From Anaerococcus sp. Marseille-Q5996 (GTDB lineage: Bacteria; Bacillota; Clostridia; Tissierellales; Peptoniphilaceae), in NCBI RefSeq assembly GCF_946893725.1, contig NZ_CAMPPE010000001.1:248001-312000 (forward strand): a stretch of DNA of 64,000 nucleotides, read 5' to 3'. The position numbers and the translations under genes were made by a program. Numbering within the stretch: the stretch's first letter is position 1; the number at the start of each line of letters is the position of its first letter. Positions 56,469 to 63,618 of the stretch are shown here, in pieces. The notes beneath the pieces are model-generated. The model saw only the letters and a program-made list of their open reading frames with translations. It ran no database searches and was not told where the DNA came from.

Positions 56469-58004
56469 ATGATGAGTTTAAACAAAATTTTTGTACTAAA
56501 CTTTGGTGGTCAAACCGACCAACTTATCGTAAGACGCGTGCGTGAACTAGGTGTTTACGCAGAGCTTCATCCTTGCGATGTTGACCTTGACACACTTGAT
56601 TTAGATGGACTTGCGGGAATTATCCTTACAGGCGGTCCACAATCTGTAAATGATGAAAATTCTTTAAAAACAGACAGCAAATTATTTGACCTAGGAGTAC
56701 CAATTTTAGGTATTTGCTATGGTTTGCAATACATCAACCAATATTATGGTGGTGAAATAGAAACACCAAAAAACGGTGAGTACGGAAAAACACCACTATT
56801 AGTAGATAATAAAAGCGAAATATTTAAAAATGTACCACAAGAATCCACAATTTGGATGAACCACAGAGACAGAGTAAGCAAAATAGCTGATGGATTTAAG
56901 AAAACTGCATGGACCCTTAACTGCCCAGTAGCAGGTATGGAAAATAAAGAAAAAAATATTTACGCAGTACAATTCCACCCAGAAGTAGTTCACTCAGAAT
57001 ACGGTAAAGAAATGCTAGAAAGCTTTGTAATAGACATCTGTCATGCAGAAAAAACATGGAAAATGGATGACTTTGCAGAAAAAATCATAGCAGACATCAA
57101 AGAAAAATATGCTGGCGAAAAAATGATTTGCGCACTTTCTGGTGGAGTAGACTCATCTGTAGCAGCAACTATTGTTTCAAAAGCAATCGGTGATAATCTT
57201 CAATGTATATTTGTAGACCACGGTCTCCTTCGTAAAAACGAAGCAGATGAAGTTATGGAAACCTACAGAAACTTAGGATTAAATGTCAAAAAAGTAGACG
57301 CAAGTGCAGAATTTTTAGAAAAACTCAAAGGCGTAGAAGATCCAGAAACAAAAAGAAAAATCATTGGTAACCACTTTATAGAAGTATTCGAACGCGAGGC
57401 CAAAGAATTTGGCCAAGCAAAATACCTAGTCCAAGGAACAATCTATCCAGATGTAATCGAATCAGGAAAAGATAAGGCAAGTGTAATCAAATCTCACCAC
57501 AATGTAGGTGGTTTGCCAGAAGATATGCTATTTGAAGGACTGGTAGAACCATTGCGCGATTTATTCAAAGATGAAGTAAGAGAACTAGGAGAAGCAATAG
57601 GCGTGCCACACGATATGGTATGGCGCCAACCATTCCCAGGACCAGGATTAGCTATAAGAGTAATAGGAGAAATTACAGAAAAAAGACTAGAAATAGTAAG
57701 AGAAACAGATGCAATCCTAAGAGAAGAAGTAAAAAACACAGGACTTAACGAAGACATCTGGCAATACTTCACAGTATGGACTCCAATTAAAACAGTAGGG
57801 GTAAAAGGAGATGCCAGAGTATACGAAAACGTAGTAGCAATCAGAGCAGTAGAAACCACAGACGCAATGAGCGTAGAAGCAGCAGAACTACCATTTGAGC
57901 TACTACAAACATTATCAAGCAGAATGATAAACGAAGTAGCTGGTGTTGGTAGAGTAGTGTATGATATAACATCTAAACCACCTGGGACTATTGAATGGGA
58001 ATAA
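56469..58004 (+). CDS. guaA: GMP synthase (glutamine-hydrolysing)
   Basis: This 511-residue enzyme converts XMP to GMP. It has an N-terminal glutamine amidotransferase (Cys in ILGICYGLQ; His and Glu in FHPEVVHS), an ATP pyrophosphatase domain (PP-loop ALSGGVDSSVAA) and the C-terminal dimerisation region (KPPGTIEWE). The gene is complete; its 3' end is a well-known attachment site for genomic islands, and the DNA downstream is accessory in character. Two ATGs (56469, 56472) are close together. Confidence 0.97.
   Translation: MMSLNKIFVLNFGGQTDQLIVRRVRELGVYAELHPCDVDLDTLDLDGLAGIILTGGPQSVNDENSLKTDSKLFDLGVPILGICYGLQYINQYYGGEIETPKNGEYGKTPLLVDNKSEIFKNVPQESTIWMNHRDRVSKIADGFKKTAWTLNCPVAGMENKEKNIYAVQFHPEVVHSEYGKEMLESFVIDICHAEKTWKMDDFAEKIIADIKEKYAGEKMICALSGGVDSSVAATIVSKAIGDNLQCIFVDHGLLRKNEADEVMETYRNLGLNVKKVDASAEFLEKLKGVEDPETKRKIIGNHFIEVFEREAKEFGQAKYLVQGTIYPDVIESGKDKASVIKSHHNVGGLPEDMLFEGLVEPLRDLFKDEVRELGEAIGVPHDMVWRQPFPGPGLAIRVIGEITEKRLEIVRETDAILREEVKNTGLNEDIWQYFTVWTPIKTVGVKGDARVYENVVAIRAVETTDAMSVEAAELPFELLQTLSSRMINEVAGVGRVVYDITSKPPGTIEWE
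57985..58004 (+). other. Possible attachment site at the guaA 3' end
   Basis: Bases 57985-58004 are the last codons of guaA (ACTATTGAATGGGAATAA region). The GAATGGGA core corresponds to the GAGTGGGA-type repeat used by guaA-specific island integrases. I could not find the matching second copy in the window, so this is one side of a possible island. Confidence 0.45.
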
Positions 58005-58129
58005 AAGTATAATATGACTAGGTGGGGGAATGCCATTTTTCAACGGTTTAAACAAACATAAAACTACTTAAAACCATATAAATTTATCTTATTCCCTATC
58101 AAAATCCTATCAACATAGGAGGTTTAAGA
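58005..58129. other. guaA-proximal intergenic region
   Basis: 125 bases without a gene. It starts at the guaA end and ends at a GGAGG ribosome binding site for the next small gene. I see no recombinase or clear promoter. Confidence 0.5.
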
Positions 58130-58432
58130 ATGGAATACATCACAGAATTTAATAGGTTAAAACATCACATTATAACTAACTACGGACAGCCTAATTGGCT
58201 ACTACTTGTTAGAGGTACGGGTCTAACTTTACATGATCCAGAAGTACAACCGTTAAGAGATTTATGGTATGGCAGTGATGATAGTAGTAAACTATCATTA
58301 AAAGATTTAAATAACCTGCACCCACAAACAAAACTAGAGTATATCGAACTCAATAAAAAATTAGTTGAATTACTAAATGATTTTGAAAAAGAGTTTGAAG
58401 TTTATTATAACTATTTAGAAGAAAGAAATTAA
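58130..58432 (+). CDS. Hypothetical small protein in the guaA-adjacent island
   Basis: This 100-residue acidic protein has no membrane segment and no family I recognise. The N-terminal half contains a short NYGQPNWLLLVRGTG segment. The C-terminal 40 residues are helical and charged (KLVELLNDFEKEFEVYYNYL). An AGGAGG ribosome binding site precedes the ATG. Position after guaA suggests an island gene. The function is unknown. Confidence 0.6.
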   Translation: MEYITEFNRLKHHIITNYGQPNWLLLVRGTGLTLHDPEVQPLRDLWYGSDDSSKLSLKDLNNLHPQTKLEYIELNKKLVELLNDFEKEFEVYYNYLEERN

Positions 58433-58459
58433 AACGAAAAAATCGAAGATTTTAACAAT

Positions 58460-58528
58460 GGCGCCTTTTGCTATTTTACAAATATGAGTATAATCAACCA
58501 CTCATTTTGTCAAATAGCAAAGGGCGCC
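58460..58528. repeat. Long imperfect palindrome
   Basis: Outer arms 58460-58476 (GGCGCCTTTTGCTATTT) and 58512-58528 (AAATAGCAAAGGGCGCC) have one mismatch. Inner pairings ACAAA/TTTGT (58478-58482, 58506-58510) and ATGAGT/ACTCAT (58484-58489, 58500-58505) extend it to a nearly continuous ~28-base stem with a 10-base loop. There is no T-run after it. The GC-rich tips contrast with the AT-rich surroundings. Confidence 0.75.
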
Positions 58529-58585
58529 TTAACTTTATCCAAATGTTCTGTATATCATAGGCAAGTGTTAACCGAAAAAATACCC

Positions 58586-58672
58586 GTAATGAAGCGTAAT
58601 GGAATAATAAATAGAGCGCGTTGTAGGTTATCTTATAGTGCTATATTTAGTATGTAATGGAGCGCAATGAAG
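58586..58672. repeat. Pair of imperfect direct repeats
   Basis: GTAATGAAGCGTAATGGAA (58586-58604) and GTAATGGAGCGCAATGAAG (58654-58672), 68 bases apart. Each itself contains two TAATG/CAATG-like units. This lies within about 300 bases without a gene (58433-58726). Confidence 0.55.
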
Positions 58673-58726
58673 GGTAGTTTTGAATTAACTCTTGCCGTAG
58701 GATGAGTGTAGGAGCTAAGAACCTAG

Positions 58727-58897
58727 ATAGACCTCCCGGAATGGTTTTTAAATACTGCTATACAAAGTTGGATGCCTCAAATGCCAATGGATGATTTTGA
58801 AGCATCAGTTTTTCTTGCAGTTACTATAATTAGCATTGCTTTAATAGTAATAGGTTTCTTGGGGTATAGTAGAAGGGATATGAATGAAGGAGCTTAA
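58727..58897 (+). pseudogene. Fragment of an ABC-2 type permease (C-terminal end)
   Basis: The frame is open for about 56 codons without a plausible start and ends at TAA. It reads as WFLNTAIQSWMPQMP followed by a hydrophobic helix (AVTIISIALIVIGFLGY) and the short tail SRRDMNEGA. This is what the last membrane helix of an ABC-2 permease looks like. The rest of the gene is absent; a stop codon lies directly upstream (58724). I take it as a remnant of a transporter gene that lay upstream of the erm region. Confidence 0.55.
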
Positions 58898-59073
58898 ATT
58901 GATTGAATAGTAAATAGTGTAATCTAATGATTTAAATTCTTGTGTTGTAGGTTTTAACATTAGTCGATGAAAGCAATTAAATTTTATTATTACAGTTTCA
59001 TATATTTGATAAGGATAGAAGTATTCTAAACTAGAATTATATTTCGATTCTTTTGGCGACCATTAGAAAGCTA

Positions 59074-59228
59074 GTCGTTATGTTCCCACGAACGTACAAA
59101 TTAGTCGATATGTTCCCATATACAACAGTTTCGCTAAAAATCATAAATACATCAATGCTATCAACTCGTCCCACGTTGAAGCAGCAATTCTGATGACGTA
59201 TTGTGGTTTGGACAAGGAATAATAGGAG
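59074..59228 (+). pseudogene. Degenerate rlmD/rumA 3'-end-like fragments (left scar)
   Basis: GTCGTTATGTTCCC (59074-) and GTCGATATGTTCCC (59104-) read VxMFP in one frame, like the VDMFP motif of 23S rRNA uracil-C5 methyltransferase (RlmD/RumA). In another frame, 59166-59228 reads SSHVEAAILMTYCGLDKE and stop, like the HVExVVLM end of the same protein. In an intact gene the two motifs are adjacent; here they are about 50 bases apart and out of frame. Confidence 0.5.
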
Positions 59229-59264
59229 TCAACCACAACATGTAGTGGTTTGAGTACGAAAATT

Positions 59265-59306
59265 GGGTCAAAAACAGGCTAAAAAATACCGTTTTTTGAC
59301 CCTTTT
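59265..59306 (+). terminator. Terminator-like hairpin upstream of erm
   Basis: GGGTCAAAAAC (59265-59275) and GTTTTTTGACCC (59291-59302) pair, with TTTT after it. It may isolate the erm unit from upstream transcription. Confidence 0.6.
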
Positions 59307-59386
59307 AAATAGGGCATTTGACAGATGACATTTGATGTTTCGGGATTAAAAATCCATAGGGTGAGGTAGATTAGCACAGAACTTTA

Positions 59387-59415
59387 TTGAATAGAGAAAT
59401 TAAAAGTGATATAAT
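59387..59415 (+). promoter_or_regulatory. Promoter of the erm(TR) leader transcript
   Basis: TTGAAT (59387-59392) and TATAAT (59410-59415), spacer 17, end about 25 bases before leader peptide 1. Confidence 0.75.
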
Positions 59416-59439
59416 CAGTTGCATAAGGAGGAGTTAAAT

Positions 59440-59487
59440 ATGTGTACATGTATTGCAGTAGTAGATATTACTTTATCTCATTTATAA
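59440..59487 (+). CDS. erm leader peptide 1
   Basis: This 15-codon peptide (MCTCIAVVDITLSHL) follows GGAGGAG. It matches the first leader of erm(A)-class genes, with the IAVV stalling motif at residues 5-8. Macrolide-stalled ribosomes here are thought to alter the downstream RNA structure. Confidence 0.88.
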   Translation: MCTCIAVVDITLSHL

Positions 59488-59513
59488 TGAAAAAAATTAA
59501 AGGAGGTAAAGGT

Positions 59514-59573
59514 ATGGGTATGTTTTCTATATTTGTTATTGAGAGATTTCATTATCAACCAAACCAAAAATAA
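59514..59573 (+). CDS. erm leader peptide 2
   Basis: This 19-codon peptide (MGMFSIFVIERFHYQPNQK) with AGGAGG upstream corresponds to the second erm(A)/erm(TR) leader. The IFVI motif at residues 6-9 is the known macrolide-dependent arrest sequence. Stalling there frees the erm ribosome binding site. Confidence 0.9.
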   Translation: MGMFSIFVIERFHYQPNQK

Positions 59574-59575
59574 TT

Positions 59576-59634
59576 GGTTATAATGAGCTCTTAAGATTAG
59601 TTCATTATAACCGGCAAGGAGAAGGTTATAATGA
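59576..59634 (+). promoter_or_regulatory. erm(TR) translational attenuator
   Basis: GGTTATAATGA (59576-59586) and TCATTATAACC (59602-59612) form a perfect 11-base stem. The same 3' strand can pair equally with GGTTATAATGA at 59624-59634, which contains the erm start codon. The two alternatives explain induction: stalling in leader 2 masks the first strand, and the start region opens or closes accordingly. Confidence 0.85.
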
Positions 59635-60362
59635 AACAGAAAAACCCGAAAAATACGCAAAATTTCATTACATCTAAAAAGCATGTAAAGGAAATATTAA
59701 AATATACGAATATCAATAAACAAGATAAAATAATAGAAATTGGGTCAGGAAAAGGACATTTTACCAAGGAACTTGTGGAAATGAGTCAACGGGTGAATGC
59801 TATAGAGATTGATGAAGGTTTATGTCATGCCACGAAAAAAGCAGTTGAACCTTTTCAGAATATAAAAGTTATTCATGAGGATATTTTGAAGTTTAGCTTT
59901 CCTAAAAATACAGACTATAAAATATTTGGTAATATTCCCTACAATATTAGTACTGATATTGTAAAAAAGATTGCTTTTGATAGTCAAGCGAAATATAGCT
60001 ACCTTATTGTAGAGAGGGGATTTGCTAAAAGGTTGCAAAATACCCAACGAGCTTTAGGTTTGCTGTTAATGGTGGAAATGGATATAAAAATTCTTAAAAA
60101 AGTGCCACGAGCATATTTTCACCCTAAGCCTAATGTAGATTCTGTATTGATTGTACTTGAAAGGCATAAACCATTTATTTTAAAGAAGGACTACAAAAAG
60201 TATAGATTTTTCGTTTATAAATGGGTAAACAGGGAATATCATGTTCTTTTTACTAAAAATCAATTAAGACAGGCGCTGAAGCATGCGAATGTTACTGATC
60301 TTGATAAATTATCCAATGAACAATTTTTGTCTGTTTTCAATAGTTACAAATTATTTCAATAA
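59631..60362 (+). CDS. erm(TR): 23S rRNA (adenine-N6) methyltransferase, erm(A) class, TR type
   Basis: This 243-residue enzyme dimethylates A2058 of 23S rRNA, giving MLSB resistance (macrolide, lincosamide, streptogramin B). SAM motif [13 protein letters not shown] (motif I), GNIPYNIS (catalytic motif IV) and VERGFAKRL are visible. The sequence is closely similar to Tn554 Erm(A) with scattered differences, as in the TR subclass of streptococci and anaerobic cocci. A strong ribosome binding site (AAGGAGAAGG) and a terminator frame it; leaders and attenuator are intact, so it should be inducible. Confidence 0.95.
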   Translation: MKQKNPKNTQNFITSKKHVKEILKYTNINKQDKIIEIGSGKGHFTKELVEMSQRVNAIEIDEGLCHATKKAVEPFQNIKVIHEDILKFSFPKNTDYKIFGNIPYNISTDIVKKIAFDSQAKYSYLIVERGFAKRLQNTQRALGLLLMVEMDIKILKKVPRAYFHPKPNVDSVLIVLERHKPFILKKDYKKYRFFVYKWVNREYHVLFTKNQLRQALKHANVTDLDKLSNEQFLSVFNSYKLFQ

Positions 60363-60374
60363 ATTAAAAATAAT

Positions 60375-60405
60375 TAAGCGTTCTCTAACTTTAAGAGAAC
60401 GCTTA
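60375..60405 (+). terminator. Rho-independent terminator after erm(TR)
   Basis: TAAGCGTTCTCT/AGAGAACGCTTA stem, 12 perfect base pairs, 7-base loop, followed by ATCTTATT. Confidence 0.75.
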
Positions 60406-60578
60406 ATCTTATTACATTGAAAAATGCATTCTATTATTTTCAATTATTATGATATAACATAACTATCATTTTACTTATTTGCATATTTGCACGAAAATAT
60501 AGTTATCGACGACTATTCTGATAATAGCAACTAATATAGTCAATGATAACTCAAAATTTATTGATATAGTAGGTATAT

Positions 60579-61103
60579 GTGCAACTAATTAGGGAAGATT
60601 TTAGCTTGCCATTTCTGAAACAGCTAAAACAAGTATTGCGTAAAGAATGCGCCAGTCTTCCCATGGACTTAAAATGCTTGCTTGGGGCACACATAAAACC
60701 CCTTGAACAATCTATTGACAGAGTTGAAGGACTGTCGGAGATTCTAAGACGAAGTAATCCTAAAATGGCTCTATGCCATACAGATATTCATAATTGGAAC
60801 TTGATGCAACGGGATGAGCAGTTAGTTCTAATTGACTGGGAAGGCTTGAAATTGGCTCCAGTAAAAGCTGATCTCATGTTTTTTGTTGATAAGCCATATT
60901 ATGATGTATTTATGAACATATACCTGAAATTACACAAAGATTTTTTAATCAATACGGATGCTTTGTTATTCTATCATATTAGACGTAAACTAGAAGATAT
61001 ATGGGAGTTTATTGAACAACTTTTATATGACAATCAAGAGGATAAGGAAAGAAATGAAACTATAAAAGTTCTTGATGGTGAACTGAATAACTTAGTGTTT
61101 TGA
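60579..61103 (+). pseudogene. Spectinomycin/aminoglycoside phosphotransferase-like gene, N-terminally truncated
   Basis: The open frame from a GTG gives 174 residues that match only the C-lobe of the APH/choline-kinase-like fold. The catalytic loop LCHTDIHNWNL (Brenner motif; Asp as base) and VLIDWEGLKLAP (metal-binding Asp) are intact. The N-lobe with the ATP-binding lysine is missing; family enzymes such as APH(9) are about 330 residues. A stop codon lies just upstream (60570). The product is unlikely to confer resistance. Full-length relatives sit beside erm(TR) in streptococcal elements. Confidence 0.8.
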
Positions 61104-61148
61104 AAAAAGAATAACGTATTATTAAGCTAAATAATATTGGAGAAGAAA

Positions 61149-61538
61149 ATGAATAAACAAGAATTATATCAAATTGCTTTCAGTATAATTAATCATAAAA
61201 AGTTACGGAACTTTGGAACTTCAGGGCATGTTGCGTGCGCGTTGGAGACAAATAGCGGTAACATCTTTACAGGAATATGCATTGACTTGCCCTGTTCTAT
61301 TGGCTTATGCGCTGAACAGTCAGCTATTGCTGAAATGGTAAAGAACAATGAAACTGCAATCAAAAGGATTATCGCTGTATTTGAAGATGGGAGTATACTT
61401 CCACCATGTGGAAGGTGCAGAGAGTTTATTGCACAGATAGATAATCAAAATATAGAGACCCAAATTGTATTACCTGAAATGGAAGAAGTGTTGCTGAAAG
61501 ATTTATTACCAGAAAGGTGGGATGGCAAATGGAACTGA
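61149..61538 (+). CDS. Cytidine-deaminase-fold protein resembling blasticidin S deaminase
   Basis: This 129-residue zinc deaminase has the C/H-A-E motif GLCAEQSAIAEM and PCGRCREF, both complete. The rest differs from the housekeeping cdd at 50657: no NxENAAY substrate segment. Instead it has VACALETNSGNIFTGICIDL and the ending LLPERW, similar to fungal and bacterial blasticidin S deaminases (VASAALSSDGRIFTGV, ELLPSGYVW). A role against a nucleoside-type antibiotic is possible but inferred. The ATG at 61149 is downstream of GGAGAAG; the frame begins earlier with a TTG. The MBL gene overlaps its end by 10 bases. Confidence 0.78.
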   Translation: MNKQELYQIAFSIINHKKLRNFGTSGHVACALETNSGNIFTGICIDLPCSIGLCAEQSAIAEMVKNNETAIKRIIAVFEDGSILPPCGRCREFIAQIDNQNIETQIVLPEMEEVLLKDLLPERWDGKWN

Positions 61539-62221
61539 AAAAGATAACTAGCAGGGTCTTTTATTATCCACATCAACCAGAAACTGATAGGCCTATGTTG
61601 GCATACTTAAATGGAGATAAAATTGCACTTGCCATTGATGCAGGAAATTCAGCAGACCATGTTGATGAATTTTATAAATCCCTAGAAATCGAGGACCTAA
61701 AGAAGCCAGATTTTACTGTCATCACTCATTGGCACTGGGACCATACCTTTGGAATGCATAAAATTCACGGATTGTCCATTGCACACCATAAAACCAACGA
61801 GTTTTTGAAACAGGAAAGAGCCAAACTATCTGACAGTGCATATATAAAATTTTTGATAAATGATGATGAGTGCCTAGCTAGAGAATATGTAGATAATAAA
61901 AGAATTATTGCCGTTCTATCGGATATCCAATTTGAAAAAGAGCTTACCCTTAATCTCGGTGGAATAACCGCAATGATTTTTCATACGGTTTCACCCCATT
62001 CGGAAGATACGGTGCTTATCTATATTCCTGAGGAAAAAATATTGTTCTTGGGAGATTCAACAAGCGAGGATTTCTACAATGATGGGTATATGGATAAAGA
62101 AAAATTAATGTCATTAACAAATTTGATAGAAAGTTTCGACTGTAAGTATTGTATTTTAAGTCATGCAGAGCCTCTAACTAAATCAGATTTATTAGATTAC
62201 TTAAAATCCATTCTAAAATAA
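61529..62221 (+). CDS. Metallo-beta-lactamase-fold hydrolase
   Basis: This 230-residue MBL-fold protein has the zinc motif THWHWDHTFGM (HxHxDH), a later His in VSPHSEDT, Asp in ILFLGDSTSED and a C-terminal His in LSHAEPL, a full metal set. There is no signal peptide, so it is cytosolic and not a secreted beta-lactamase. It is translationally coupled with the deaminase gene (10-base overlap; AAGGTGGG ribosome binding site inside it). The substrate is unknown; with its partner it may form a detoxification pair, which is speculation. Confidence 0.85.
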   Translation: MELKKITSRVFYYPHQPETDRPMLAYLNGDKIALAIDAGNSADHVDEFYKSLEIEDLKKPDFTVITHWHWDHTFGMHKIHGLSIAHHKTNEFLKQERAKLSDSAYIKFLINDDECLAREYVDNKRIIAVLSDIQFEKELTLNLGGITAMIFHTVSPHSEDTVLIYIPEEKILFLGDSTSEDFYNDGYMDKEKLMSLTNLIESFDCKYCILSHAEPLTKSDLLDYLKSILK

Positions 62222-62236
62222 TAATCCATGAGGTGT

Positions 62237-62375
62237 ATTGATATGTTCCCATCTACCGATAGCCCCAAAAACGCAGTGGATATGTTCCCGAGAACGGACA
62301 CACTCAAATGACATTCATTCTATCCTCTCAAGCCATGTTGAGAGCGTGGTATTGATGTCAAAAATAAGATTATAG
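62237..62375 (+). pseudogene. Degenerate rlmD/rumA 3'-end-like fragments (right scar)
   Basis: TTGATATGTTCCC (62238-) and GTGGATATGTTCCC (62276-) read IDMFPSTD and VDMFPRTD in one frame, 39 bases apart, and end at TGA (62309-62311). From 62334 another frame reads HVESVVLMSKIRL and stop (62373-62375). These match the VDMFP and HVExVVLM motifs at the RlmD/RumA C-terminus. The arrangement mirrors the left scar at 59074-59228. Confidence 0.55.
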
Positions 62376-62426
62376 GTTATAATATTGTTGAAAGTAGTAG
62401 CTTTTAGGATTTTTAGAGGGTTTTGT

Positions 62427-62585
62427 ATGAATTTTGAAAAAATTGTAATTAGTTTATTACCTATAGCAGGATGGCTTTTGTCTTTCTTTTATAAGTATAA
62501 AGCAAATGGAAATATAAGTAAGTATAGTGGATTTAGAACAGCATTAAGTATGAAATCAAAAGAAAATTTCTTCAAAGATACCTAG
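62427..62585 (+). pseudogene. Truncated small membrane protein (SdpI-like), fused to IS remnant
   Basis: An ATG after AGAGGG starts a short protein with one membrane helix (KIVISLLPIAGWLLSFFY). The next segment, KYSGFRTALSMKSKEN, resembles the GxRTxxSMKxxE segment of SdpI/YhfC-like proteins. It then runs into IS256-like sequence at about 62565 and stops. The IS-side material has removed the 3' half, so the gene is broken. Confidence 0.5.
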
Positions 62586-63478
62586 ATTTGTTAGGGCCAA
62601 GTCTTCTGTTGGTGCTTTGTATATTGCTTTTAAGTCTTTCATTAATTCTTTTATGTCTTTGTATGATACATATTTTGTTGAGTTTCTTAATTGATGGATT
62701 ATGCACTTTTGTATTTCTGCTTTTGGATATACTGCTTCTATAGCTTGTGTGAATCCAGGTAGGTTATCTGTTGATATTATTAGTATATCATCAAGGCCTC
62801 TTTCTTTTAGCTGGTTTAATACTAGGAGCCAATATTTGCTTGATTCATTCTCTCCTACCCACATTCCTAGAATTTCTTTAAAACCTTCAAGATTGTACCC
62901 TAATGCAATGTATACTGCTTTTTTGACTACTATGTTGTTTTCTCTTACATGGTAATCTATAGCGTCTAAAAATACCATAGGATAGACTTTTTCTAAGGGT
63001 CTATTTTGTCATTCTTCTATGGTTGGTAGTATTTTATTAGTTATTTTGCTTACCATTGTTTCAGATATTCCAAATCCATAAATATCTTTGATGTGACTTG
63101 ATATATCTCTTGTGGTCATGCCTTTTGCGTACATTGATATTATCTGATTTTCTATGTTAGATATGTCTTTTTCGTACTTTTTTAATGCTTGTGGTTCAAA
63201 GGATCCTTCTCTATCTCTCGGAATATTTAAATCTATATTTCCATAGGATGATTTTACAGTTTTTTTACTTGAGCCGTTTCTTGTATTAAGTGATAATGGC
63301 TTTTCACCATATTCATAGTCTAAATGCTCATCTAATTCTGCTTTAAAAGTTCTTCCATTGTATCGCCTAGAAGTTCTTTTAATACTTCTTGAATGTCTCG
63401 TGCATTTTGAGGATTATATTCTTCGATTAACATTTTAGCTATTTTGCTTCCTCTTGATTCGGGTCTTTTTCTTGGCAT
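62556..63478 (-). pseudogene. IS256-family transposase, multiply disrupted
   Basis: The start codon is at 63476-63478 and the N-terminus reads MPRKRPESRGSKIAKML. A frameshift near 63340-63350 (within the LLKAELDEHL region) breaks the frame. An in-frame TGA at 63009-63011 replaces the Trp expected in EEWQNRPLEKVYP. After that, MVFLDAIDYHVREN through VYKAPTEDLALTNLG continues (62556-62978), including the first DDE Asp (LDAI) and second Asp (STDNLPGF). The C-terminal third, with the catalytic Glu, is missing at the junction near 62565. Inactive. Confidence 0.88.
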
Positions 63479-63555
63479 AAAAATTCCTCCTGATTAGTTT
63501 TTTCTTTACCCTAATCAGGAGGTTCTATACACAAAATTTTACACATTCTCGGGCC
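62565..63555 (-). mobile_element. Partial IS256-family insertion sequence
   Basis: One end survives near 63523-63555 (AT-rich terminal sequence with TACACAAAATTTTACACATT, the form of an IS256-type inverted repeat). The other end is lost where the transposase breaks off inside the SdpI-like gene (about 62565). I see no second inverted repeat and no target duplication. Confidence 0.7.
63486..63522. repeat. Hairpin sequestering the transposase ribosome binding site
   Basis: CCTCCTGATTAG (63486-63497) and CTAATCAGGAGG (63511-63522) form a perfect 12-base stem. On the minus strand the transposase AGGAGG ribosome binding site, 8 bases before its ATG, lies in one arm, so translation would be blocked in read-through transcripts. 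Confidence 0.75.
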
Positions 63556-63618
63556 TACTCCTTTCTATTTATATTTTAATTGATTACATGCCAAAGTTTA
63601 CATTACTAATTAATTTTG

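Larger units (their letters stand above)
58898..59386. other. Gene-free remnant DNA upstream of erm
   Basis: About 490 bases with no intact gene. It holds the rlmD-like scar (59074-59228), a small AACCAC/GTGGTT hairpin (59231-59250) and a terminator-like hairpin (59265-59306). Confidence 0.5.

Noticed and set aside
58433-58726. Possible small genes in the gap
   Set aside because: No frame with a ribosome binding site and more than about 30 codons; only the palindrome and direct repeats stand out.
62556-62978. Intact 140-residue transposase
   Set aside because: Similarity continues upstream across an in-frame TGA and a frameshift, and the C-terminal third is missing, so it is only part of a pseudogene.
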